A stretch of DNA of 44,590 nucleotides from Nitrospirota bacterium. Its GTDB lineage: Bacteria; Nitrospirota; Thermodesulfovibrionia; Thermodesulfovibrionales; JdFR-88. This document shows, in pieces, positions 1 to 7,695 of the stretch. The translations under genes and the position numbers were made by a program. The notes below the pieces were generated by a model that searched no databases, was not told the origin of the DNA, and saw nothing but the letters and a program-made list of their open reading frames with translations. The DNA lies in assembly GCA_021825295.1 (NCBI GenBank), contig JAKAHV010000025.1, forward strand, positions 1 through 44,590, given 5' to 3'. The stretch's first letter is position 1. Every line of letters begins with the position of its first letter.

Positions 1-126
1 GAGCAGGTCTTATAGGGCTTCTCGATGTTTACGGCTCTTATAACTTACGAACCGCCGTATGCCGAACGGCACGTACGGTGGTGTGAGAGGACGGCAGGCG
101 AACTAATCGCCTGCCTCCTACTCGAT
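1..126 (+). mobile_element. 3' end of a group II intron (probably class IIC): domains V and VI
   Basis: Positions 51-82 fold into a domain V hairpin: an ACCGCCGTA/TACGGTGGT stem, a CG bulge and an inner TGCC/GGCA stem. Positions 93-115 form a domain VI stem (GGCAGGCGA/TCGCCTGCC) with an ACTAA loop that could carry the branch-point A. The run GTGTGAGAGGAC between them and the end TCCTACTCGATT look like the 3' ends of bacterial group IIC introns as I know them. The reverse transcriptase and 5' part would lie left of the window. The intron runs on the plus strand, opposite to the cytochrome gene at 138, and stops about 12 bases from that gene's stop codon. The exact 3' splice point (about 126) is inferred. 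Confidence 0.8.
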
Positions 127-137
127 TAAATCCTCCT

Positions 138-923
138 TTATTTCTTCAAAGTGTCATAGGTCTCGTTGGGCGAAGGGACCTCGCGTCCGTGGCAGTCCAT
201 ACAGTTGTTCTGGGATGTGATGCCATTGGCCATGACATTGTACAGGGTCTTGTGCTTGGGCCTGTATTTTCCGTCCGCCCAGGCGTTAAGCATATTCGTT
301 GCATACATCGAGACATTTGCCGCAAGACGTGCGCACCTCTCCACCCTCTGCTTGGTCAGAAAACCTACGCCTTCCGCCCTCATCCACCTGCCTACGGAGA
401 TGTGGCAGATGGGGGTGCCAGCAATGGTCATGTGCTTTATATCGGCGTACAGCACCTTGGCCGGTGTAAAGGACGGCACTTCGGTGTAGGAATAGTAGAA
501 TGCAAGGTCGTTGACCATCTGCTCGGCGGTGTCGGTGTCCTTTGTCGCCAGGCCTATGACCACGCCCGCGCCTGGCATCGTCCCGCAGAGAGCGCCCCAG
601 CCCGCCAGGCCGCCGTGTCCCCACCTGTATGCGTCGATGGGGAAATCCTTCCACGCGCCTCCGGCTTTCTTCTGCAGGTTGCCCACCAGGCCGGCAATAA
701 CCCCGGACATGCACCACCTCTTGCCGTAATTTTCATAGGCAAGCTGGCCCACCTCCTGCGGGTCCAGTTTCACGTACTTGTACTCCGAGGCGTATTCATA
801 TGCCTCGGCAGTCTTTGCGATGCCAAGCGCGCCCAGGGACAGGGCCGCTGCGCCAAGGACGGCCGCCTTCCCGCCTCCCACAATCATATCCCGCCTTGAG
901 AGTCCTTCATTATCAGCAATCAT
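138..923 (-). CDS. Tat-exported split-Soret cytochrome c-like protein (C_GCAxxG_C_C type)
   Basis: A 261-residue protein with a Tat signal (SRRDM followed by a Gly/Ala-rich hydrophobic stretch) and one c-type haem motif, CMDCH, near the C-terminus. The middle contains a Gly-rich GALCGTMPGAG segment and further single cysteines (WCMSG, PICH, VERC), which fit the split-Soret cytochrome / C_GCAxxG_C_C group. It would act in the periplasm in electron transfer. The described split-Soret cytochrome carries two haems per monomer, but only one CxxCH is visible here. I chose the ATG at 923 because AAGGAG lies six bases upstream. A longer reading begins at 974 but pushes the twin arginines deeper into the protein. 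It stands alone, with a group II intron end just past its stop. Confidence 0.72.
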   Translation of the reverse strand: MIADNEGLSRRDMIVGGGKAAVLGAAALSLGALGIAKTAEAYEYASEYKYVKLDPQEVGQLAYENYGKRWCMSGVIAGLVGNLQKKAGGAWKDFPIDAYRWGHGGLAGWGALCGTMPGAGVVIGLATKDTDTAEQMVNDLAFYYSYTEVPSFTPAKVLYADIKHMTIAGTPICHISVGRWMRAEGVGFLTKQRVERCARLAANVSMYATNMLNAWADGKYRPKHKTLYNVMANGITSQNNCMDCHGREVPSPNETYDTLKK

Positions 924-1006
924 GAATATCTCCTTCTTGACTTTGGGTGTTTTCAAGATGCTGGAAATTTTCAATTTCCCCTCATTCCCAGTTTAGCGCC
1001 TTTATT

Positions 1007-1061
1007 AAAAAAGGCTCCGCTCCAGGTCCCCTGGATACCGGGTAAGTCCCGAAGCGGAGCC
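1007..1061 (-). terminator. Rho-independent terminator, minus strand
   Basis: A nine-base perfect stem, GGCTCCGCT (1013-1021) with AGCGGAGCC (1053-1061). In the minus-strand reading it is followed by six T residues (1007-1012). The 31-base loop is long but can fold further. It lies downstream of the small minus-strand gene at 1243-1545 and upstream of the cytochrome gene, so it probably separates the two transcripts. Confidence 0.6.
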
Positions 1062-1242
1062 AGCCTAGAGGGAGGAATCCAACAACACAGTTCCCATTGA
1101 TCTTGCGCAAAGGCCTGACTTCAGCAAAACTTCCCCTTCGGGAATTGACGGGACCGCCCTGAAAAAGTGACGGATTGCCGTAAGTCGCGGGCGCACATCA
1201 CGCCACGCAGCGCTTTTCCCCGCCTCCTGGCGGAGCAGCGCC

Positions 1243-1545
1243 TTATGACAAACCCGGTTTTTCAGGACGGGGATCGGTTTTGGGAGGGTGCTCCTTCGAG
1301 ACAGGCAGCAGAAGCGGCCTGAAATCCTGCTCCGGTATTTCAAGCGGACGTGCAAAATCCGTATAAAACACCTTACCGGCAAACGCATGAATAAACGGCA
1401 TGGACTGGCCGGACAATCCCCCGCTGCCATGGTTGCAAACATCAAGAGACAGGATGCATGGTTTCCCCGAGGACGGTCTTTCCACGTAGAGATGGGCAGC
1501 CACAAGGGAAAAAGCCAGGAAGGACAGCATTATTACGGAAACCAT
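1243..1545 (-). CDS. Small exported protein of unknown function
   Basis: A 100-residue protein that I do not recognise. It begins with a hydrophobic stretch (MLSFLAFSLVAAHLY) that looks like a signal peptide or membrane anchor. A region with two cysteines (KPCIL, DVCNHG) follows, and the C-terminus is rich in proline and lysine. The ATG at 1545 is preceded by GAGGGTGAAA, a usable ribosome site. A GTG at 1557 would add four residues. A terminator-like hairpin lies downstream at 1007-1061, which supports a real transcript. Coding assignment is moderate because no family is recognised and an overlapping frame is also open. Confidence 0.45.
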   Translation of the reverse strand: MVSVIMLSFLAFSLVAAHLYVERPSSGKPCILSLDVCNHGSGGLSGQSMPFIHAFAGKVFYTDFARPLEIPEQDFRPLLLPVSKEHPPKTDPRPEKPGLS

Positions 1546-1691
1546 TTTCACCCTCACCAGCGTATGGTACTTGCGGGGGACGGAGGTGTCAACCTCAAAT
1601 TCTAACTTTAGATTATCGCCCGGTATCCGGTAATCCCAGCCCGGCGGCCGCCTGGATTGATTAAATTTGTGCCGCGCATTTAAAATTTCAG

Positions 1692-2153
1692 ATGGCGAGA
1701 ATTTCGCGGATGGCCGCCGCTGTCCGGTCGATGATGGTCCCGTTGATTATAGCCGCGTTCGCGGTCTCATCCTGCAGCAGGATGCCCGCCTACGGGAAGG
1801 CCCCGTTAAACGGCGGCGGTGATGTTGCGATAAGCGTGGGGAGCATCAGGGAGAAGGTCCCTAAATTCTACAGCTTCGATCTTGGCGGGCAGAGGATAGA
1901 TTTCTTTGTGGTCAGGGTAAACGGGCAGATACAGTCTTATTTCGACGCCTGCGCGATGTGCTATCCCAAAAAGCTTGGTTACCGCGTTGAAGGCGGCGAA
2001 ATCGTGTGCAGGGCCTGCAATCTGACATACACGGCCGGGGACCTTAAGACAGGGAAAGGGAGCTGCCATCCCATACCCCTGGACGGCCGCGTAGAGAATG
2101 GGTTTTATATCATCACCAGGGACGCCATCAGCGCCGGATCGAAATATTTCTAG
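1692..2153 (+). CDS. DUF2318-like Cys-rich lipoprotein
   Basis: A 153-residue protein with a lipoprotein-type signal ending AVSSC. The body carries two CxxC pairs, CAMC and CRAC, spaced 17 residues apart, and a GSCHPIPL segment near the end. This pattern matches the DUF2318 domain, found in predicted membrane Fe-S or metal-binding proteins often encoded near metal or thiol transport genes. It probably faces the periplasm and binds a metal or Fe-S cluster through the four cysteines. No strong Shine-Dalgarno is seen at the first ATG. In-frame ATGs at codons 8, 14 and 15 are alternatives, and any of them would still leave the lipobox. It is flanked by genes on the other strand. Confidence 0.7.
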   Translation: MARISRMAAAVRSMMVPLIIAAFAVSSCSRMPAYGKAPLNGGGDVAISVGSIREKVPKFYSFDLGGQRIDFFVVRVNGQIQSYFDACAMCYPKKLGYRVEGGEIVCRACNLTYTAGDLKTGKGSCHPIPLDGRVENGFYIITRDAISAGSKYF

Positions 2154-2230
2154 CACCCCATTTCCGCGCGGGCAGGAATCCAGTTTCCCGGGCTTTTCAT
2201 AGAATGCCTGATTTTGAGACGTGTCCAGTT

Positions 2231-2413
2231 TCAGTTTTTGTTTCTAAGCGTCTTTGAGAGAAACATCGGGCAGTCGTCCCAGCCTTCCTGCGCGCAGAGG
2301 CCTTCGCCCCTGGATTTATCTATCGCCATCAGGAAAAGCGAGGCCAGGCATACGCCGATTTTTGAGCTGAAGTAGGGGCATGCCTCCCCGCCGCCCCTGG
2401 CCACTTGCTTCAT
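2231..2413 (-). CDS. 60-residue cysteine-containing protein coupled to the glycosyltransferase
   Basis: The protein starts MKQVARGGGEACPYFSS and carries four cysteines in a symmetrical C-x7-C-x17-C-x7-C spacing. This could bind a metal or an Fe-S cluster, which is inference. The ATG at 2413 overlaps the glycosyltransferase stop as ATGA. AGGGAGGTG lies just upstream, inside the end of that gene, so translation is probably coupled. A longer reading from 2482 lies entirely within the glycosyltransferase gene and is less likely. I recognise no family. It is the last gene of the minus-strand cluster that begins at 5619. Confidence 0.6.
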   Translation of the reverse strand: MKQVARGGGEACPYFSSKIGVCLASLFLMAIDKSRGEGLCAQEGWDDCPMFLSKTLRNKN

Positions 2414-3609
2414 TTTGCGTTCACCTCCCTGTATTCTGGACTGTCGTGATATATCAGGGCCGCCATGCCAGTTTCGGGACACTCCGAGAGCGCCGAATCC
2501 CTGCCGATTATGTACCTGTTGCCCCTCCAGACAACCGTGTTTGACACAAGCGGCACGAACCAGGCAAACCCAATGAGCATGTCTTTAACCGGGGCAAGCA
2601 GATATAAAAGGGGATTCATCCGGGACCCCAGGGTCTCCCCGGTGTAAAAGTCCGCGGCGATTTTCAGGATGCAGGCCGAGAGGGCCAGGGCAAGAGTCCG
2701 GACGGACGGCCCGAGAATGACGAGGGGCATCGCGGACATGAATACCGCGTTCAGGAAAAGCTCCGTGAGATATCTTGCCCCGCCTATTCTCCACCTCAGC
2801 TTGCCCCAACGGGTGTGCCGGTTCATGAACCTCTTCAGGCTCCAGTAGTGGTTAACCGTCTGGACCGGGAAGCCGCAGAGCACGACTTTTTTGCCGGTCT
2901 CCGCAATTTTTTTGCCGATCATGTAGTCCTCGGCAAGCACGTCTTTTACGCCGTGCAGCCCGCCTACGGCCTCCAGGTCCGCCTTCCTGAGGAGCATCGA
3001 TTTGCCTATCACGCAGGGCATCTTCATGAATTTATCGAGGAAGCAGACGCCGCCCATGACAAACGAATTCAGGTGGAGGTTCTCGAAGACGGACCCAAGG
3101 CTCCGCGCCCCCACGCCTTCAACCGGGTTTGTGACAAGCCCGACGCCGGGCTCGCCCATTCGGGCCATTATCTGCCCGAGGTATTCTTTCCGGACGCAAA
3201 CGTTGCTGTCGCTGATAAGTATATATTCGTGCTTGGATTTGCGATAGGCGGGAATAAGGTTGTTGACCTTGGGATTGAGGCCCTCTTCACACCTCTGGAC
3301 GACGATGCTGATGCCCCTGTCAGGATATCTGCGTTTGATCTTCTCCGCGACCTTGAAGGCGAGGTCGTTTCTGTCCTGGAGGGCGAATATGATCTCATAT
3401 TCCGGGTAATCCAGTTTGCAAAAACTCTCCAGGTTGTCAAACAGGTTGTCGTCGAGCCCCTTCAGGGGTTTCAGGATGGAGACGGGCGGCAGGTGTCCGG
3501 CTGCCGCGGATACGCGCCCCTTCGTATAAGACCTTATGGACCAGAGCTGTAATCCGCAGCTTAAGACGCCCATGGCCGCCAGGGCGGCAAAGAACCAGAA
3601 TATCGCCAT
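2410..3609 (-). CDS. Family 2/21 glycosyltransferase (ceramide glucosyltransferase / HpnI-like)
   Basis: A 399-residue inner-membrane glycosyltransferase. It has an N-terminal membrane helix (about residues 2-24), then a catalytic domain with SILKPLKG, the acidic ISDSN site, an AEDYMIG acidic motif and an HTRWGKLRW motif. These correspond to the D, D, D, (Q/R)xxRW residues of the GT21 ceramide glucosyltransferase group, which also contains the hopanoid enzyme HpnI. Three or so hydrophobic segments follow in the C-terminal third. It should transfer a sugar to a lipid acceptor on the cytoplasmic face; the acceptor cannot be told from sequence. AAGGAGGAAAC precedes the ATG. It sits nine bases after the PHP gene and is coupled to the small Cys protein. 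Confidence 0.85.
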   Translation of the reverse strand: MAIFWFFAALAAMGVLSCGLQLWSIRSYTKGRVSAAAGHLPPVSILKPLKGLDDNLFDNLESFCKLDYPEYEIIFALQDRNDLAFKVAEKIKRRYPDRGISIVVQRCEEGLNPKVNNLIPAYRKSKHEYILISDSNVCVRKEYLGQIMARMGEPGVGLVTNPVEGVGARSLGSVFENLHLNSFVMGGVCFLDKFMKMPCVIGKSMLLRKADLEAVGGLHGVKDVLAEDYMIGKKIAETGKKVVLCGFPVQTVNHYWSLKRFMNRHTRWGKLRWRIGGARYLTELFLNAVFMSAMPLVILGPSVRTLALALSACILKIAADFYTGETLGSRMNPLLYLLAPVKDMLIGFAWFVPLVSNTVVWRGNRYIIGRDSALSECPETGMAALIYHDSPEYREVNAK

Positions 3610-3618
3610 GTTTCCTCC

Positions 3619-4308
3619 TTAATTTCTAAACAGCGTGATGGCCACTCCCTTGTTGTGCCTTATGCAGTTTTTGACCGAATCCACGTCCTTTTCGCAGTTC
3701 AGCAGCGTTTTCCACGAGTAAAGGTGCCTTGGCTTGTGGAAATCGCTGTTTGCGACGTAGCGGTATTTTTTCAGGCTTATCACGTTAAAGACGTCATCCC
3801 GGTTGGCTATCTCCCAGGCGTCTATGTACCTGGCGTACTTCTCCCGGTTGTTCCAGAGGTAAAGGGTCTCCCTGGACATGTCCGAAACGTGGTGGGGGTG
3901 GCAGGCGACTACGAGCGCGTCTTGTCTTTTCGCCTCGATGAATATCTTCTCATAGCTCCAGCCAGCCGGGATGAATTTCTTTATATCGACGATGAGCATA
4001 TGGGCCGAGTCGTCCGAAGACATGTAGTTTTTGCTTATCTCCACCCCGCGGATGACAAGCATGCCGTACTTGTTCCAGGCCCTTTGGGCCTCGCTGTCTA
4101 TCCGGCGCATGTAATCCTCGAAATTGTCCTGCCTCACGGAGAGCCTGAACCTGTGGGCCAGCTTGCCTATGAGGCTGTCGCTGTTGACGACGTGGTCCGT
4201 TATGGCGATCACGTCAAACCCGGCCTGCCCGTAAAGGTCTATGGTCCTTGAAAGCCCGACCGACCCGTCCGAGTATCTGGTATGGATATGGAAATCGCAC
4301 AGTAGCAT
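3619..4308 (-). CDS. PHP-domain metal-dependent phosphoesterase
   Basis: A 229-residue protein with PHP-domain metal-ligand motifs in order: DFHIHTRYSDG at the N-terminus, AITDHV at about residue 38, RGVEIS near 90, ACHPHHVSD near 145 and ANSDFHKP near 195. The family hydrolyses phosphate esters using a tri-metal centre. Stand-alone members act on nucleotides, histidinol phosphate or other small phosphates, so the substrate here is unknown. It lies between a GH1 glycosidase (45-base gap) and a lipid-type glycosyltransferase (nine-base gap) on the same strand. This suggests a shared pathway on a glycosylated or phosphorylated glycolipid, which is inference. Confidence 0.85.
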   Translation of the reverse strand: MLLCDFHIHTRYSDGSVGLSRTIDLYGQAGFDVIAITDHVVNSDSLIGKLAHRFRLSVRQDNFEDYMRRIDSEAQRAWNKYGMLVIRGVEISKNYMSSDDSAHMLIVDIKKFIPAGWSYEKIFIEAKRQDALVVACHPHHVSDMSRETLYLWNNREKYARYIDAWEIANRDDVFNVISLKKYRYVANSDFHKPRHLYSWKTLLNCEKDVDSVKNCIRHNKGVAITLFRN

Positions 4309-4353
4309 GGTCCTATTTTAAGGCCGGGCAATTACAGGATTATTTCGGAAAGA

Positions 4354-5619
4354 TTAAGCTCTTGTTACGGACTTGCTTTTGATGAGGCCGGAATAGAATC
4401 TTGCCGCCGCGGTCGGTGTCCTTGTAAGATTTCTGCTTTCAAAATCCACCCGGTAGAGGCCGAACCTTGCATCGAGGCCCTGGAGCCATTCGTAGTTGTC
4501 CATGAGGCTCCAGTAGAAATACCCCCGGATGTCCATGCCCCGCCCTATGCACTTCTCCACAGCGTCCACGTGCATTTTGATGAATTTTATCCTCTTGTCT
4601 TCATCGTGGGTCGCAATGCCGTTTTCAGTGATTATTAACGGCACCTGCCTTCCGTCTTGGTCCCGGAGGCGGGATGCGTACTCCAAAACCCTTTCAAGGC
4701 CCTCCGGGTGTACCTCCCAGCCCAGGTCCGTGAGGCCATGGCCGCCCAGGTCCCTGTGCCTGAGTTCGCCGCACATTTTCCTGAACGGGGAAAACCTCAG
4801 ATGCACCCTCGTGTAATAGTTTACGCCCATGAAATCAAGTTTCCCCTTAATGGGCACGCGGATATTTATTGGCTTCATCAGGGGGAGGCGGAATTTGAGT
4901 TCCCCGGTCATGAACGCGTCCGGGAGGGAATGGTTATAGAAATATATCCCGATGCGGGAAAGCACCCTGTCGGCCGGGTTCCACCTGTTCCATGGCGCGA
5001 TGGCCGCCATATTATGGGCGACGCTTACCATGGCGCCGGGCGTTCGCGCGTGGATCATGTCGTAAGCCCTGGCGTGGCAGACAAGAATGTTTTCAAGCGC
5101 CTTCACGGCCAGCCCGGCGTCCCTGATGCCCGGGGGCATGCAGCCTTCGATGTACCCGCCAAGCAGGAGCACGTAAGGCTCGTTGAAGGTTATCCAGTAG
5201 CGGACGTTTTTGATCCTTGAGGTTATCTTCTCAGCGAACCTTAAAAAAATCTCCGTTGAGGACTGCTCATGCCATGCATATTTTCTGGTAAACCACAGGG
5301 GATGCGTGAAGTGGTGCAGCGTCACCATCGGCTCTATGTGGGTTTCGCCCAGCAGCTCCGCGACCCTCAGATAATGGTCAATCGCCCCTTCGTCCCACAC
5401 GCCCTCGCGGGGCTCAATCCGGCTCCATTCGACCGAGAAGCGGTAGGCGTTCACGCCGAGGGATTTTAGCAGCCGGATGTCCTCTTCATAGAGGCTGTAA
5501 TGGTTTGTTATGCTGGGATTTTTCCTGAGTGAAGCATCCCAGCCGGCCCAGTCGGCATACGCGGAGCCCTCAAGCTGAAAGGCCGATGTCGCGGCGCCCC
5601 AGAGAAATCCTTTATCCAT
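4354..5619 (-). CDS. Glycoside hydrolase family 1 (beta-glucosidase-like)
   Basis: A 421-residue cytoplasmic enzyme of the GH1 fold. It begins KGFLWGAATSAFQLEG. The acid/base glutamate lies in ITFNEP (about residue 146) and the nucleophile glutamate in IITENG (about 325). Near the end are YFYWSLMDNYEW and RFGLYRVD, typical of the family. GH1 members retain configuration and cut beta-glucosides, beta-galactosides or their 6-phosphates. No signal peptide is present. It is slightly shorter than the usual 440-480 residues. It opens a minus-strand cluster with a PHP phosphoesterase and a GT21-type transferase. A complete small mobile element (5676-5930) lies just upstream of its start and may separate it from its original promoter or supply a new one. 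Confidence 0.88.
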   Translation of the reverse strand: MDKGFLWGAATSAFQLEGSAYADWAGWDASLRKNPSITNHYSLYEEDIRLLKSLGVNAYRFSVEWSRIEPREGVWDEGAIDHYLRVAELLGETHIEPMVTLHHFTHPLWFTRKYAWHEQSSTEIFLRFAEKITSRIKNVRYWITFNEPYVLLLGGYIEGCMPPGIRDAGLAVKALENILVCHARAYDMIHARTPGAMVSVAHNMAAIAPWNRWNPADRVLSRIGIYFYNHSLPDAFMTGELKFRLPLMKPINIRVPIKGKLDFMGVNYYTRVHLRFSPFRKMCGELRHRDLGGHGLTDLGWEVHPEGLERVLEYASRLRDQDGRQVPLIITENGIATHDEDKRIKFIKMHVDAVEKCIGRGMDIRGYFYWSLMDNYEWLQGLDARFGLYRVDFESRNLTRTPTAAARFYSGLIKSKSVTRA

Positions 5620-5675
5620 TCATGCCCTTTTTCAACAGGTATCGCGGTTTGGACAATCCCTGATTTTAGCATTTC

Positions 5676-5930
5676 GGCTCTTACCTATGGGTCCACCGGG
5701 GTTTCCCCTGAAAGCATGGGGCTGATATCTGTCCTGTCCTTGAGAGCGGGCGCAAGCGGACGGATACGAAGTGCTGCATCATGACGGCTTTTCCCCATTC
5801 GCCCTGAAGACGCCCTGAATCCCGCCTCGGGCGGGTCCCTCCTCCCTCCGGATACGCCACGGAACCGCGCAACCAAACGAAAGGGCCGGACAGATACTGT
5901 CAATAACCCCGCAAAATAACCGGAAGAGCC
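5676..5930 (+). mobile_element. MITE-like element, complete copy A, with 8-bp target duplication
   Basis: A 255-base non-coding element bounded by GGCTCTT at 5676 and GAAGAGCC ending at 5930. It is flanked by the perfect direct repeat AGCATTTC (5668-5675 and 5931-5938). An inner inverted repeat lies near 5722 (GATATCTGTCC) and 5896 (GGACAGATA). Shared internal blocks such as CCTTGAGAG, GCGGACGGAT, CGCCCTGAAGACG, GGAACCGCG and AACGAAAGG match copies B and C. It fills the gap between the GH1 gene and the barrel-protein gene. Confidence 0.85.
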
Positions 5931-5947
5931 AGCATTTCGGGGCGTCC

Positions 5948-7222
5948 TTAGAGCTTTCCGGAGACATTTATCATGACTTCATGCCCGCCGTAGCTGCCGT
6001 GGCGGACGACTGAAAAATTATAGTTATATGCGGCCTGAAGGCGCGTATCGAAGAAAAATCCGGTGGTGAGCCTCACCCCGATTGCCGGAAGCAAACCGTT
6101 TTCGTCAACGATCCCGGCGCCACGCCGACGGAGCCGATCCAGCCATGCGGCCGAGGCGTCCAGCCCCAGGGCGGCGAAAAAGACCGGCTGCCACCGGTAT
6201 TCGCCCGTGGCGAGCACATAATGTTTCGGGAAGAACTCGTCTATCGCGGCGCCAGGCAGGACGGGCAGGCATGTCGAGCCGTATTCCTCCCCGAGCGGAT
6301 TCGGTCCGCCTCCGATGCGAGTGGCGGAGAAGCGGTCAAGGTGATGACCGTAGCCTCCGTAAAGGGCGCCCACTAAAAACTGGCGGCCGCTATTAGCCCA
6401 GGGGACGCCGCCCGCGGCAAGAAAATAACCGGCAAGGGAGAAGTAATTTCGCCCCGAGCTGGCCGTCTCCGCACCGTTTAGGCCCCAGTCCCGCCAGTCG
6501 GCGCGTTGGCCGTAAACCATATCGGAGCCTGCGGCGTAGCCTTTTTGAGGGAGCTTAAGCAGGTTTCTCCTGAGGGCGTCCCATCGAATCTGCAGGTGGG
6601 CCCGAAGCTCGAATGTGTCCTCCGGGACAATGAAGTTGCGGGCCGTGCCGGAACCCCTGTCGAAAAAAAGAAAGCCGGGCTCCAGCATCAGGTCTGCGGC
6701 CAGCATGTTGTCCTGATTGCCGGGGTAGACCTGCCTGCGGTACCCGAAGCCGAAACCCGGACGCACATAACCCCACAATAGCTCCTCCGTCTTCAGCTCC
6801 TCGCCGTCAACCAGCTCGGAGCGGGCGAATGGGATGGTGAAATTATTGAACGTAAGCACCGTCTCAAACGGGCCGGGGCCGGGGCCGGCCCGGAAGACGT
6901 CGTCCCATACACCGGAGAGCTCCGCGCGGAACAGGTGCCGGCTGTCGGGATGGCGCCAGAGATAAATGTCCCCGAAGGGGATGATCTCGGAGCCCTCCGG
7001 GGGCGGCTCGGATATGTCGACCCCGAGCTCCCAGGCCGTAACGGAGCGCGGGTTTCCGGGCTTTATCGTCACCTGACTGCCAAAGACATCTGTCCGGAAC
7101 CCTTTCCGGTCCCCGGCCAGGGCGTGCGCCGGGACGAGCGCCATGAGGGCCACTTGGAGGAAGATATGGAAAAACAGTCTTCCAAGGACATTTTTCATGC
7201 GGCTTTTCATGGGTTTTTCCAT
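5948..7222 (-). CDS. Predicted outer-membrane beta-barrel protein, function unknown
   Basis: A 424-residue protein with an N-terminal signal peptide (hydrophobic core FFHIFLQVALMALVPAHALA). The rest is rich in alternating aromatic and polar stretches and Gly, as in transmembrane beta strands. A TRIGGGPNPLGEEYG segment followed by LATGEYRWQP resembles the late-barrel GG..G(F/Y)... EYR pattern of Omp85-type barrels, although no clear LRGF motif or POTRA domain is seen. It ends in VMINVSGKL. The first ATG has no strong ribosome site; in-frame ATGs follow at codons 5 and 9. It is divergent from another barrel gene at 7696, with mobile element B in the shared upstream region. Mobile element A follows its stop within 20 bases. 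Confidence 0.6.
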   Translation of the reverse strand: MEKPMKSRMKNVLGRLFFHIFLQVALMALVPAHALAGDRKGFRTDVFGSQVTIKPGNPRSVTAWELGVDISEPPPEGSEIIPFGDIYLWRHPDSRHLFRAELSGVWDDVFRAGPGPGPFETVLTFNNFTIPFARSELVDGEELKTEELLWGYVRPGFGFGYRRQVYPGNQDNMLAADLMLEPGFLFFDRGSGTARNFIVPEDTFELRAHLQIRWDALRRNLLKLPQKGYAAGSDMVYGQRADWRDWGLNGAETASSGRNYFSLAGYFLAAGGVPWANSGRQFLVGALYGGYGHHLDRFSATRIGGGPNPLGEEYGSTCLPVLPGAAIDEFFPKHYVLATGEYRWQPVFFAALGLDASAAWLDRLRRRGAGIVDENGLLPAIGVRLTTGFFFDTRLQAAYNYNFSVVRHGSYGGHEVMINVSGKL

Positions 7223-7296
7223 ATCTCGGGGTAATGTTCTTTCTTTTTGAAAAATTCTATCATCTCACACCGGAAGGACCAAGGAATTTAATTTAT

Positions 7297-7570
7297 GGCT
7301 CTTCATGCTTTTGTGTGGGATCTGCAGTCTTAAAAATAATTTGTATATTTCGCGCTTGCCGATACCTGCCAGGCCCTTTCGTTCGGCCGCGCGGTTCCGG
7401 ACGTATCCAGACGGCGGGATTTAGATCGTCTTCGAGGGCAAATGGCGAAAGATTGGCAGGATGCGGCGCGTCGTGATCCGTCCGCCTGCTCTCTCTCTCA
7501 AGGACCGGGCAGGTATCAGCCTTATACTCCCGGAAATCTCAGTGATCTACCCACAGGAATCTGAAGAGCC
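7297..7570 (-). mobile_element. MITE-like element, complete copy B, with 8-bp target duplication
   Basis: A 274-base element with ends GGCTCTTCA (7297) and TGAAGAGCC (to 7570). It is flanked by the perfect duplication TAATTTAT (7289-7296 and 7571-7578). Relative to copies A and C it is inverted. Inner inverted repeats GATACCTGCC (near 7362) and GGGCAGGTATC (near 7517) match those of the other copies. It sits in the region between two divergent barrel genes (7222 minus, 7696 plus), so it probably interrupts or reshapes their promoters. Short open frames inside it are not credible genes. Confidence 0.87.
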
Positions 7571-7695
7571 TAATTTATTTCCGGGGGCGGGCGGGAAAAT
7601 TCGCATGCAGCATTTAAAATATTGCGGCTCGTGTTTTATAATTGTCTGATCACATTTTATTTTTTCAAATTTTTTAAAAAAAAGGGTCCCAGGCG

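Noticed and set aside
1065..1505. A 146-residue minus-strand frame overlapping the small exported protein
   Set aside because: It has no signal peptide or recognisable domain, many Arg and Cys typical of a shadow frame, and it runs to the terminator.
7461..7649. Short open frames inside the mobile element copies
   Set aside because: They are not conserved between copies A, B and C, so the elements are treated as non-coding.
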